DNA of 64,000 nt from Aphrocallistes beatrix (GCA_963281255.1 OY725505.1:868001-932000), one strand, 5' to 3'; positions 11,353 to 23,455 are shown, counted from the stretch's first letter. The notes: generated by a model not told the origin, from the letters alone. Program-made: numbers and translations.

Positions 11353-12513
11353 GTCACAACACCAAGCTTGTAGTATGAGGATGCTTTAAGGCGGACCTGG
11401 GGATGCGTTGTAAGCCCTGAAAGCTGACAACATTGTTTCAAAATGTCAAATTCTTCCTGATTTAGTCTATGTATGTAAATGCAATATTTATCACAGAACT
11501 TAGTTGATTAAATCCTGATAGGGGTATGAAACACAGTAAACTGAATTAATAGATTCTGAAACAACATTAAACCGAGGATGGGAGGGATTAATCGAATATC
11601 AATGACCTTATCCTTAGACAAAACCTTATTCTCATAGATCACTTACGAGTAAAAGACATTTATGAAATTAATACCAGGAGGAACCTAAAAATTTCCAGGG
11701 AGTGGCATTGTCCTCCTTTTATGACACCTCCTCTCCCATGGCGACGTCTCTATTCTAAACTTCTCATACATACACATATACGCAGTGAATTGCAGATATT
11801 CATATGTTTAATTTAAGCAAAGTATTGTAACAACATTATAATGTAGATTGTATTACGTTCTGCGCCAAGTAAGAGTTCCTGCTTGGCGAAACAAAGTTGG
11901 AATAATTAGTATTTTTTGAAATATTTCCATTTGGCGCTGCGCAAAGTAGAAAATAGGAATATATATTTCATTCAAATACTGTTAAGGTGACAAATTTATG
12001 TATCTTTTGAAAATCATGCAGCGAGAGAAACGGATGTACCATTATTTGGCAAATAGATTCCATTCATTCCATTGGTTGCCAAAATGATGTTACCGAAAAA
12101 ATACAATTTAATTGACAGAATAAGATTACATCCGTCTCTACAGTGCTTTATTTTAATTATTTATTTACGCATTCAAAATTGCCCATCTTTGAGACTTTCA
12201 AACCAATTCTTTATTTCCATGTAAATATAATCCTGTACAACCTAACATAGGTCATTGATCATTATATAAGATGGTGACTAATGACACAAAGTTGATAATG
12301 TCATTCTTAACAATAACTATTCGAGTTAAAAGATTCAAACTGAGAAATTTCAGTGTATAACTAACGAATTTGAGATCAGATATCAAGTATCTCTATGATT
12401 TGATTGCAAAGTCTGTCAAAAATAGGGCTATTTTAATAGTATTTATACTTTTCTTGATTAACAAAATAAGTTCCCATACTTTCCATATGCAACCCCGAAA
12501 TAAATTGTAAATA

Positions 12514-12829
12514 CAGTGGAACCTGTATATAACGGCAACCTAAGAGACTGGACAAAATTGGCCGTTATACGCAGGTGATTGTCGTAATCCTCAAAAGGTA
12601 TCAACGTAGTGCAATAATAACAAGCTTTTAGGAATCTGTTCCTTGAAGTAATTACATGAAACTTGTTTATCGTTCATAACAAGTCCTGTAATGAACACAT
12701 AAAAAGGTGAAAAAGGTGATGGCCGTTATACACAGTTTTAGGGTCAGTAAGGGACTACAAACGGGTGGCCGCTGGCCACGTTGAGCAGGTGACCGTTATA
12801 TAGAGTGGCCGTTATAGCAGGTTCGACTG
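12514..12829. mobile_element. 316-bp pogo-like MITE (AACGGCC family)
   Basis: Ends CAGTGGAACCTGTATATAAC and the inverse of CAGTCGAACCTGCTATAACG, flanked by TA. The interior repeats GGCCGTTATA. R has the empty TA in the matching sequence near 17371-17385. Confidence 0.9.
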
Positions 12830-12974
12830 TAAATGTAATTCCTACTTTGTGCAGCACTAAGTGGGAATATTTCAAAAACTCAAACTTTGTTGCGCCAAGT
12901 AGGGATATTCTTACTTGGCGCAGAACATTACTACGACAGGAAGGCATTAATGCGGGTCTTGCTCTTAGAAAGGT

Positions 12975-13752
12975 CTCCTTTATTAAATGTGAAGCTATGA
13001 TGCTACGGTTTTAGTCGAAACATAGGATATCCAGGCTTATCCCCTTCCCCTACCTTTACGGGGGGCATGGTTTCTGAAATAAAGTCCTAAAGTTGCTTTC
13101 TACTTTTGTATGGATTTTTAAGCACAACAATGGATGAATAACAAGAGAAATTAGATCAAAATTATCGTTTATAAATTGTTAAAATATATGTAAATTGATA
13201 TTTCAGCAAACATAAAATTGTCAAAATAAGAATTTTAACGAGTGTCAACCGTAACTTTTTTTGTTCATTTATAAATTCGCGCCAAATATAAACAGTAGAA
13301 ATAAGCAACCTTGCACATTCAATTAAATAGTGCTACAATTGTAGTTTAATTTCAAGATATGCAGCAAAGCATAGCATTCTATATACTAAGGCAATGGCAG
13401 TCACCAAAAAATTAGTACCATGGATTGGTTAAATACTTCAAAACCAATAATTTTGATATTGCAGATATTTCAATTTTCCTTTAATTTAGGCATTCACCCA
13501 CCCTGACAAACTAACTATTATGTCAGAAGAATGCAGAGGTTGGCATGTATGCTTTCAGTACATTATAAAACAGTCGACTCCGCAATCCATCCTTGCCAAA
13601 CGATTCTATAGGTGATAACAATCGAAGTTAAAGTGAGGGAGCACCGCTCCCCCTACACTACACCCCTGATCTCCTTTATTAAATGTGAAGCTATGATGCT
13701 ACGGTTTTAGTCGAAACATAGGATATCCAGGCTTATCCCCTTCCCCTACCTT
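12975..13752. repeat. 82-bp direct repeat bracketing a 0.6-kb insert in copy L
   Basis: CTCCTTTATTAAATGTGAAG through TTCCCCTACCTT occurs at 12975-13056 and again at 13671-13752, but once in R. The insert between holds a P-like terminus at 13368-13400 (GCATAGCATTCTATA) and sequence shared with 45903-46060. Confidence 0.8.
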
Positions 13753-14465
13753 CTTGGTTTAAGTTACAACCAATTTTTCTGAAATACTACAATAAACAGC
13801 ACATTTGCTTAAAAACAATTAGCCATGCGCCAAAGTTCAATCAGTGCTTGTCCTAAAGTATTTTTACTATATAATTTCCGGCACTAGAAAACTACTACTT
13901 ATTCTGATAGCTGAGGTTGTAGGTATTTCGAATTTTAGTTCTTATTTTGAATTTTACTACTACATCAGCTCTCTTACAGTCGAACCTCATTAATGGCCAA
14001 TTGACCACTTAATAAGACGGGCATTTGCACAGAATACCGCCTATGTCATTTTACAATACCTGTTCCAAGCGATAATCATGCCCGGCGCCACGTATTATAA
14101 TGTGCGGTCACAGACTAACTTAGTGTGTGTCTGGACACACAAAGACTATACATTATCAGTTAACCTTGAATACAATAAACTAACCTAGGTATCCAAGCAC
14201 CGCATCATGTCCTGCCTTTGAGGCAGTGGGTGTTCGGACACCCAGGAAACTTTGTTGCGCCGACCCTGATGATCATATATATATTTTGTTACAGAATGTG
14301 TAGCCTTGTGGATAGTTAATGAGATAGGTGATTCCAGAAAGAGAACCAGTATATTTAATTGCTAAATTTACAACCAGTTCCTTGGTGCGAAAATAGATCT
14401 AAGTCATGAATACCTGTAGAATACCACATATCTTAAAATGATTTAATTTAGTAATTATTTGTTTC

Positions 14466-14540
14466 CGCATGCGATACCCGCATGCGGATAGACGTATATC
14501 CGCATGCGGATAAGCCTTATCCGCATGCGGATGAACGTAT
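14466..14540. repeat. Right subterminal palindrome array of copy L
   Basis: CCGCATGCGATACCCGCATG followed by ATCCGCATGCGGAT units, ending in GAACGTATTTAATATATG. Confidence 0.88.
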
Positions 14541-14558
14541 TTAATATATGGCCTTAAC

Positions 14559-15537
14559 ATAAGTGTTCAGGCCATGGCCTGACTGGCCTGACCACTTCCG
14601 CCGGTACTGCTTTAGGATGGTGGAATTATTAATAATAAATCAGGCACTCAGTAGATTAGTGTTTAATACGAGTATATGAAGGATAATTAATCTCATTACT
14701 CAGATTTTATTCAAGGACGGCATAACTTTGGGGCATATCATATTTTAAAGGATGGGAGGACAGTCCCAGGATATATAGATATTTATTTTTCGGGACAGGA
14801 CGTCCTGGAAAATCTAGACACCTAATTTACAGGACTGGACGAGTCAAGAGGCCTAATTTCAGGAGAGGGGGCGGATAAAATACCTTGTAATTTCTATCCC
14901 ATTACGGGAATTAAAGGGACGGTCCCGGAAATTAGTCATGTCCTAACTCATGTTATAAACTTATTTGATTGCATTAATGTATATAGTTCATTCACAGCAA
15001 TCAAACTATTAGCAACTGCCCGCAGGTAATGATAATCATTTAAAATTAATGTATAACCAAGTTCACCTATTTTGAAAGAATTTCGTTTGTTTATAGGCGA
15101 ACCTATCTTGATGTGGCATGTATTGTATGTACAGTAATGGTCACTTATTGTGAACCACCAGGGGACCAAAAATCTGATCATAATAGAGATACAGTCAGAG
15201 TCGCTTATTATGAACCCGCTTAATATGAACATTCGTTTATTATGAACTAATCTCCTGGTCCCAATTTCATTTTTTAGATAGGATTTCAATGGAATTAAGT
15301 TCGCTTAATATGAAGTATCTCTATTATGATCAGATTTTTTGGTCCCCTGGTGGTTCACAATAAGCGACCATCACTGTACTTCATAATAAACGACTCTGAC
15401 TGTATAAATATGCTTGGGTCTTGAATGAAACTTGTATTAATTAAATAATTTCAGTCAATCCACACTATTATATCATGATCACACGCAAGCATGGAATATC
15501 AGTTTAATAAAATAATACAAAAATGAGACAAAATACA
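14559..15537. other. NHL locus copy 1 downstream region with a MITE and hAT-like debris
   Basis: From about 14625 onward this aligns with 55930-56700. At 14765-14940 lies a decayed GGGACGGGAC-type MITE. At about 15130-15405 is a pogo-like MITE complex with CAGTCAGAGTCGCTTATTAT and GTTCACAATAAGCGACC ends, related to the complete copy at 62028-62200. No host frame beyond the NHL pseudogene. Confidence 0.65.
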
Positions 15538-16074
15538 TTATGAGGCAGAGAATATTTGAAGAGAGAAACCTTTATTTAATGACAAGCAGGCGATCTTGTT
15601 GTGTTTTAGTACAGCGATGCCTGGTCGGATGATTAAACATCCCAGGTTCATGTCCGTACTTACGTACCTAGAGTATATAGCAGCTCTCCTTAAAGAGAGA
15701 ATACATTGAATTTCGAGATTTCTATTCAGTATTTGAATTCTGTCCTTGTCAGTACTTGGCATATAGAAGTATTGATTCGGAGAGATGGCAATATTGTGTG
15801 GAATTTTAAAATTTTCATGTCCTAGTATCATATCTACTCTTTTTATCATAAACAGCTCTGGTAGTGAGAATATGAATATAGCATGATGTCCCCAGTCTGT
15901 AACATAGACACTTCTTTCATGAACTAATACGCTGTATGGACTATCGAGGTGTGAATCCCCGAATTGTTTTAGGAAATCTCCGTTTTCGAAGAACATTAGG
16001 ATGCGATGGTTACCAGTATCGGACACATAAATATGTCCTGTCTTCTTGGATAAAGATACCTCTAGGCATAGCAT
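15538..16074 (-). pseudogene. NHL-repeat protein pseudogene (paralogue of 56700-57587)
   Basis: Residues from HIYVSDTGNHRILMFFENGD to VYVTDWGHHAIFIFSLPEL, and the C-terminal GIAVLKHNKIACLSLNKG, are nearly identical to the intact gene at 56700-57587. About 240 bp coding the middle blades is missing, and the frame shifts through the deletion (sequence reading SLRRAAIYSRYVSTDMNLG). The N-terminus is replaced after about 16068 by a P-like element terminus (GCATAGCATTATATACAG). At most three of six propeller blades remain. Confidence 0.88.
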
Positions 16075-16160
16075 TATATACAGTAAGGCAATGGAGCTCC
16101 CTAAATTCTTTGGACCAGCGATTGGTTAGTATATTCAGACGAGGCGCATGCATTTGAATA

Positions 16161-16396
16161 GAATAAACCCCAGGTCTTTGATGGGTTTTAATTAATAAGG
16201 AGATCTATTTAACAAACAGTAGGTTTATGCATGGCTATAATATACATTCAACCATGGGCGGCGCGTAATGGAGGCTTGGTGAGGCTTAACCTAACTGAAG
16301 GGTTTTCAAGTTAATCGAAGATATGGTGATAATAATTATCCCACAAATTAATCAAAATATTGTTGCATTGAACTGAGCTTCTTGGAACTGAAACAT
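16161..16396. other. Spacer before copy R
   Basis: No supportable frame. The 8 bases GATTATAT at 16397-16404 are the left TSD of copy R. Confidence 0.5.
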
Positions 16397-16404
16397 GATT
16401 ATAT

Positions 16405-19400
16405 CATATATTAAATACGTTCATCCGCATGCGGGTATCGCATGCGGAAACAAATAATTACTAAATTAAATCCTTTCAATATGTGTGGTATTCTACAGGC
16501 GTTCATGACTTAGATCTCTTTTCGCACCAAGGAAATGGCTGTAGATTTAGAAATTAAATACCGTATACTGGTTCTCTTTCTATAATCATCTATTTCATTA
16601 ACTATCTACAAGGCTACACATTCTGTAACAAAATATATATGATCATCAGGGTCGACGCAACAGGGTGTCCAGGGTGTCAGGACTCCGGACACCCTGGACA
16701 TGATGCAGTGCTTATAAACCTAGGTTAGTTTATTGTATTCAAGGTTAACTGATAATGTATAGTCTTTGGGTGTCCGGACACCCACTAAGCTAGTCGGTGA
16801 TCACACTTCATAATACGTGGCGCTGGGCATGGTCATCGCTTGGAACAGGTATTCTGCGCAAATGCCCGTTTTATGAAGTGATCATTAATGAGGTTCGACT
16901 GTAAGAGAGCTGATGTAGTAGTAAAATTCAAAATAAGAACTAAAATTCGAAATACCTACAACCTCAGCTATCAGAATAAATAATAGTTTTTCTAGTGCTG
17001 GAAAATGATATATTAAAAATACTTTAGGGCACGCACTGATTGAACTTTGGCGCATGGCTAATTTTTTCTAAGCAAATGTGCTGTTTATTGTAGTATTTAA
17101 GAAAAATTGGTTGTAACTAAAACCTAGACGGGATGGGAAGGGGATAAGCCTGGATATCCTATGTTTCGACTAAATCGTAGCAGCATAGCTTCACATTTAA
17201 TAAAGGAGATACACTTCTAAGAGCAAGATCCAGATTTCATGCCTTACTGGAGTCGTAGTAATGTTCTGCGTAAAAATGTCCCTACTTGGCGCAATAAAGT
17301 TGGCAATATTCCTACTTAGTACTTTTTTTTTGCAATATTCCTACTTAGTACTGCACAAAGTAGGAATTACATTTATTTACAATTTATTTCGGGGTTTATT
17401 AGTATTATCGGGGTTGCACATGGAGAGTATGGGAACATATTTTGTTAATCAAGAAATGTATAAATACTATAAAATGGCCCTATTTTTTACAGATTTTGCA
17501 ATCAAATCATAGAGATACTTTATATCTGATCTCATTCGTGAGTTATACACTGGAATTTCCCAGTTTGAATCTTTTAACCCGAATAATTATTGTTAGGAGT
17601 GACATTATCAACTTTGTGTCAATATCGCCATCTTATATGATAATTATGGTTAATGACCTATGTTAGGTTGCACAATATTATATTTACATGGAAATAAAGA
17701 ATTGATTTGAAAGTCTCAAAGATGGGCAATTTTGGATGCATAAATAAATAATTAAAATAAAGCACTATAGAGACTAAAATGAGTATTTCCCGATGTCATT
17801 CCGATATTCACATTTCATGTTCCTTCGAGTCGCTTCATGGAGCAGGCACTATCGGTCTGTCGGTCGACATTTTAAAATTCCCCCTGGCATTAATTTCATA
17901 AATGCCTTTTACTTGTAATTGATCTATGAGAATAAGGTTTTGTCTAGGTCAGATATATGCGATTCATCCCTCCCATCCTCGGTTAAATGCTGCTTCAAAA
18001 TCTATTAATTCAGTTTCCTGTGTTTCGTACCCCTATCAGGATTTAATCGTTCTGTGACAAATATTGCATTTATATACATAAACTAAATCAGAAGAATTTG
18101 ACATTATGTAACAATATTGTCAGCTTTCAGGGCTTACAACGCATCCCAGGTCCGACTTAAAGCATCCTCATACTCCCAGCTTGGTGTTGTGTTCCATCAT
18201 AGGATTTATTTCGTGGTGTTCCTCTCCTTGGTTAATCATTCTGCTCCCGCTTGAGGAAATTTTTAGAACAGATTGAGTTTACCACGTTCGAATACGATAT
18301 AAGATCGCCAAAGAAGGAAGATAAAAGTAGGGAATGAAAGGTTTACAAACGGACTGAATAAACCGCAATTCAGTTCATTTCAAATTGACGCACGTTCAGT
18401 TCGTTCACGTTCACTTCAACTCCACTAGCGTTCAGTCCAGTTTGTTCACCTCTAGACTGTGTCGTCCCGCCCGCGCGAAGATGTCGGAAGATCTTCGTGG
18501 TTATTAAGTACAACAAGTAGACATGAGTATACGAGGGATGTCTGGAATTAACACCCTTAGTGATCTATTTCTATATTATGGATAAATATTTATCATTATT
18601 CAGTTCAGTTCATTCAGTTCACGTTCACTGCCGTTCGATAACCGCTGGCGTTTGTTCAGTTCGTGCAGTGTAAATCCCTTGAGAGTTTTGCGCTCAGTTC
18701 GTTCAGTTCAAGTTTAATAAGTTCTTCGTGAACCTTTCATTCCCTGGATAAAAGGTAGTGATATTATTTCAGTTCACTACATTTTCCGTATCCCAGAAAT
18801 AAAGAAAGTCGGCACCAATGAAACAATGCAACATCTGCAAATTGTGTCACCTTGTGAAATTTTACTAGATAATATGTACTTGCTTACATTAAGTATCTTA
18901 CTAACAAGACTACGTATAGGCTATGGACGGCAGATTGCAAGTGTTGAACTTGGTGCTGACTGAAAGATGGATTTGTTATTTGCCCTAATACTACCTGGGA
19001 CCATAGGCGCCGAACCCGGGGGGCTGGGGGGCCTCGAGTCCCCCCCTGGATTCGAAGGTGGCCCATAGACGCAATACAAAATTTAGGGCTGAGCCCCCTT
19101 GGAACCCCTCCCAGTCCCTTCTAGGTTTTAGTTGCAACCAATTTTCAGATATCCTGCAATAAACAGCACATAATCTAAGAGGCAATCAGTGCATGCGAAG
19201 GTTTTTTTATGGATCTGGAAAATACTCAAATTGACAACAGCTTAGAAAAATAGAATAAGTCAATGATGGTGAGGAGAAAAGATAATACAAATCTCCTCAA
19301 AATGATTAGAAAAATGATCTAGCTAAAAAAGTTCACAATCTCCCAACCGATCAGTCAAAAAAGGATCCGACTTCATTCGATCGTCAAAATAGAATCGCGA

Positions 19401-19879
19401 TCGTGATCAAGCGGTCAATGATCGCGTGATCCTAATGCCCTACAGATTATTGGTAGAGCCAGGGCCTCACTAACTCTACTTGAGCCTATCCTCATCTATA
19501 ACCAGTGCCGTTGGAAGCTCCACAAATTGTTGTTGCCATGGCCCCCTTGCCTACCCATTAACCTCCCCCAGCCGCACCTCTGCATACCTACTAGCCGTCC
19601 CAGGCCTACTACTACGTAACTAACCTTCCCAGGCATACTAACTAACCTCCCTAGGCATACCCATCAGATGCTTCGTCACAAGTGGGGCGGCCATGCCCCC
19701 CCCCCATGTCTGAAGGCCTTGTCTATAACTACTCTGGGGACGTTTAATTTATCCCAGTACCTTGCTAACATGATATGAGTGTCCATTTTAAATTCCAAAA
19801 TTTCTTTTATTATTACTTAATTTTCATTCTCGCAATTCGCATGCGATATCCGCATGCGGATGAACGTTTTTAATAGCTC
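16405..19879 (-). mobile_element. Large non-coding element with GCATGCGG termini, copy R (inverted)
   Basis: 3475 bp, flanked by perfect 8-bp TSDs GATTATAT (16397-16404 and 19880-19887). It starts CATATATTAAATACGTTC and ends with the inverse of GAGCTATTAAAAACGTTC, so it lies opposite to copy L. It aligns with L throughout and lacks L's nested insertions, so it is close to the ancestral length. It includes GAACTGAAC-type iterations (about 18350-18720) and a GATCG-rich tract at 19360-19450. The longest frames are short and look non-coding. It is presumably non-autonomous. Confidence 0.9.
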
Positions 19880-19887
19880 GATTATAT

Positions 19888-20009
19888 TGTATGGTAGATT
19901 ATCGTTGACCCATTAATTAAAGTTCTGATTGGGGATAATTATATAAAAACTTGCGTTTTTCTATATAAGTATTCTCTCCAAATTATTTTTATAATGATAT
20001 ACTTTTTTA
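19888..20009. other. Short AT-rich spacer
   Basis: Nothing recognised. Confidence 0.4.
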
Positions 20010-20518
20010 TCCTTACTATTAAAACTCGATTAATGTTTGTGTATGTATATACGTATATATATATAGAGAGAGAGTATATATATCTGTAACGAATTGATTG
20101 AAGAAACTGCCAGGCACAGAAAGCTGATTTTTGGCATGTGAGAGTATTTTGGCTATGGCTCCAATAAGTTCTGAGCTCAGTAATTAGAAATTTCAGTTCT
20201 TCGACTATCAGCCATTTTGGGTCATAAAAGGCTTAAATTTTAATAGAATGTGTATATTAATATACCTCACATATGATACAACTATCATAAAAAATGATGG
20301 CTCATCACTCTGTTATTACGTCATAATTGCGCATCGAAATTTTAAAAAATGACAAATTTCGTGATTCTTCGGGGGATATCGATTATAACAGTAAGGCAGA
20401 CGTATTTAGTGATGTTACCTCCCTCATAGTTAATCAATGTGAGCCCAGGCACCCAAAGGGCGCCTCCGGCGGATACAAAGTGTTAGCCAGCCGTGCAGCG
20501 CATGCAAGCGAAGCGTGA
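20010..20518 (+). mobile_element. Helitron-like repeat, internally deleted
   Basis: Starts TCCTTACTATTAAAACTCG after an A, continues through a TA tract and CTGTAACGAATTGATTG, lacks part of the middle, and ends in a decayed GC-rich tail (GCAAGCGAAGCG). Confidence 0.8.
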
Positions 20519-20739
20519 TGGTAACTTTATAAAACAGGGGTGAGAAAATTTCCTAAATTTCCACAAAAAAGGGCTCGTTGCGCGATATGATGATGACAAT
20601 GCACATTTTGATTATGGATTCGGGTACTCAAAGTTTATTTGAGCGCGGCAGTGCCTTATATATATATATTGCTATGACTGTACGTACTTATTTAAATAAT
20701 AATAATTATATTTGAGTTACTAATAGATCCTTGCCCTGT
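20519..20739. other. AT-rich spacer
   Basis: Contains a short TA run and no supportable gene. Confidence 0.4.
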
Positions 20740-20746
20740 CCCAAGC

Positions 20747-21843
20747 CATGGCCTACTTAATATACGGCTATATATGTCACCGAGAAGGCCATAAAACGAA
20801 GAGGCCAGTTTTAACAAAGTCAAAATTTAATTAGACCGATAAATCAAAAACCGCTTCCGATAGACATTTAAAATATATTATTACCATATACAAACATTAT
20901 ATCAGAGTATCCAATTCCGCTGTCAAAAATTTGATATGTCATTATGTGATTGCGCAATAGGCTCTTTTTAGAGAGGAAAATGTTGCTGTTCTAGCTCATA
21001 TTAACCATCGTTATCTGCATTTCTAATGCTTGATTTTTTGATAGAGCAACAATAGGAAGACCTCAAGCCAAAAAATCTGAAAATTTTAGTTAGAATGTCT
21101 ATGCATTCCTCAGTTGCAATGGAAATAAAGAATTACATGTTTAAGTCTTAACTCGAAAAGTATAGATCGTAGACACTAAGAAATTATGCTATTTAATCCG
21201 TAATCTATTACTTCCTATATGAGAATAATACTATTCACATGTCTATTTTCAATAAGTTCTGAGTTATCTAGGATTTTATCATGATCTATAGAGAAGTAAT
21301 GAGATGTGACAAAATCCTAGATAACTCAGAACTTATTGAAAATAGACATGTGAATAGTATTATTCTCATATAGGCAGTAATAGTTCACGGATTAAATGGT
21401 ATAACTTCTTAGTGTCTACGATCTATACTTTTCGAGTTATGGCTTAAACATGTAATTTTTTGTTTCCATAGCAACTAAGGAATGCATAGACATTCTAACT
21501 AAAATTTTCAGATTTTTTGGCTTGAGGTCTTCCTATTGTTGCTCTATCAAAAAAATCAAGCATTAGAAATGCAGATAACGATGTTTAATATGAGCTAGAA
21601 CAGCAACATTTTCCGCTCTAAAAAGAGCCTATTGCGCAATCACATTGATGATATATCAAATTTTTGACAGCGGAATTGGATACTCTGATATAATGTTTGT
21701 ATATGGTAATAATATATTTCAAATGTCTATCGGAAGCGGTTTTTGATTTATCGGTCTAATTAAATTTTGACTTTGTTAAAACTGGCCTCTTCGTTTTATG
21801 GCATTCTCGGTGACATATATAGCCGTATATTAAGTAGGCCATG
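20747..21843. mobile_element. 1.1-kb near-perfect foldback palindrome
   Basis: Arms of about 535 bp meet near 21285-21300. Ends CATGGCCTACTTAATATACG and its inverse, flanked by the 7-bp TSD CCCAAGC (20740-20746 and 21844-21850). The arms carry only scattered differences, so the element is young or conversion-maintained. Non-coding. Confidence 0.93.
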
Positions 21844-21850
21844 CCCAAGC

Positions 21851-22022
21851 AAAGTAAAAATTATCCCCACTGAAACGCATTTCACAATTTTTGACCTGCA
21901 GACTTATGAAATACCGATAAAATGGATTATTTTCACGTTCCCCCATGCTCTAACCCTATATTATAAAAATAAAAATTTTCATTTTAGGTAGCGACTAGCC
22001 TATTTACCTCATTAGCTCTGTG
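21851..22022. other. Spacer
   Basis: No supportable feature. Confidence 0.35.
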
Positions 22023-22450
22023 CATGGTATTCTGAGGTACCGTGGCATTGTGAGGTAACACTAATCCTGTGATCATGATGCGATCATTTACATATTTCTA
22101 ATTTATACAATGACTTTCCATTTGAGTAGTGATACTTGTATGTTTTCCCTGCTCTAAATAATGTATTGCCCTTCACGACCTGCAAGGGGCCTGATCATTC
22201 ACTAAACTATTTAAAATTAAGTCAAAACTAAGTTCAAACTAAGTTTGAACTTAGTTTTGACTTAGTAGTTTAGTGAATAATCAGGCCCCTGCAGGTCGTG
22301 AAGGACAATACACAATTTAGAGCAGGGAAAACACAAGTATCACAACTCAAATGGAAAGTCATTGTATAAATTAGAAATATGTAAATGATCGCATCATGAT
22401 CACAGGATTAGTGTTACTTCACAATACCACGGTACCTCAGAAAACCATGC
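22023..22450. repeat. 430-bp palindrome with a MITE hairpin at its centre
   Basis: Outer arms (GCATGGTATTCTGAGGTACC and inverse) of about 165 bp flank 22187-22288. The centre is itself a hairpin with GGGGCCTGATCATTCACT ends and AAGTTCAAACTAAGTTTGAA at the tip. Confidence 0.88.
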
Positions 22451-22454
22451 AACA

Positions 22455-22935
22455 GTTCCATCAATATTATTAAGTGTATCTCTCGCTTGAGTACAAGCAC
22501 ATCCAGATAAAGAGGCTCGCTCTCCAGAAACTGCCTCATCTCTCTGAATGCATTCTCCCTCCTTCACAGCGATATCCCCGTCCCGTGCAGATGCTGAGTG
22601 AGGTGGATGCTACACAGTGGATTGGCTGTGCTACAGAACTGCTGCACTGTATGTAGAGGGAGAGTTTGTAGCTGAGTGAGACCATCTGCTAACTCAGAGA
22701 ATGCTCGGCATCAGTGACGAAGTGGAACTCAATGGGATAAAATAGCACAGCAATTCTTAATGCCATATAATATGAAGAATTCGGACATGAGGAATGCCTA
22801 CTCAAGTAAGAATGTGTAACTTTCATATCTTCATACAGAGCCGTAACTTGTGGTAAGTTCATGATTTCGTATTAGTTACGAGTTAAATGACATTGAGTAT
22901 GCAATCCGTGGCAAAAAAATCATTCATCATTAACT
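22455..22935. other. Spacer, slightly GC-richer at 22490-22720
   Basis: A 60-codon + frame at 22474 matches no family I know. I see no splice context and do not call it a gene. Confidence 0.3.
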
Positions 22936-23455
22936 CATTAATCGAAGTTTTGATAGTAAGGATATATATATATATATATAGTCGACCCTGCTTAATAGGG
23001 CCACATCGGTCAGAGGACATTTTGCCCCGATTAAGCGGAGAACCCTATTAACCGAAAACATTTTGTATTAGCTTATATGTGTGAGAGCTATTCTGGTCCT
23101 GCCAAAAGTGGCCCGATTAAGCGGTTGACCCGATTAAACAGTGGCCCTATTAAGCGGAGTCGACTGTATATATATATCTGTAACGAATTGATTGAAGAAA
23201 CTGGCAGGCACAGCAAGCTGATTTTTGGCATGTGAGAGGGAGTCTTTTGACTATGGCTCCACTAAGTTCTGACCTCAGACGAAAATGTCGACTCATCATG
23301 GAATTATGACGTCATTGTCACCTTTTTTATAATTAGAAGTTTCAGTTTTTCGCCTATAACTCAGCCATTTTAGGTAATAAAATGCTGAAATTTTAAGAGA
23401 ATGTGTATTTTCAAATATCTCAATTATGATACAACTTTCACCACAAATTGATGAC
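22936..23455 (+). mobile_element. Helitron-like fragments around a TA tract, with a pogo-like MITE inside
   Basis: An inverted 5' end (ATCGAAGTTTTGATAGTAAG) lies at 22940-22962. The forward body CTGTAACGAATTGATTGAAG runs from about 23178 to 23450. Between them, 22980-23166 is a MITE with GTCGAC...GCTTAATAGGGCC ends, the same family as 36071-36258. Confidence 0.75.

Larger units (their letters stand above)
8236..14550 (+). mobile_element. Large non-coding element with GCATGCGG-palindrome termini, copy L
   Basis: 6315 bp, flanked by perfect 8-bp TSDs GCCTTAAC (8228-8235 and 14551-14558). The left end starts GAGCTATTAAAAACGTTC. The right end, inverted, starts CATATATTAAATACGTTC. Both then run into arrays of ATCCGCATGCGGAT. 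The inverted copy R at 16405-19879 has the same ends and a different TSD. L is longer because it holds at least five later insertions and an internal duplication, listed separately. I see no transposase frame. The 8-bp TSD allows hAT, P or KDZ mobilisation; the superfamily is not decided. Confidence 0.88.

Noticed and set aside
18884-19185. Frames with GGTRGPPAPR-like text
   Set aside because: They come from a GC-rich dispersed repeat also seen at 23456-23530; no splice or start context.
8236-19879. Segmental inverted duplication of an 11-kb chromosomal region
   Set aside because: Separate 8-bp TSDs and shared element ends at both arms show two transposon insertions instead.
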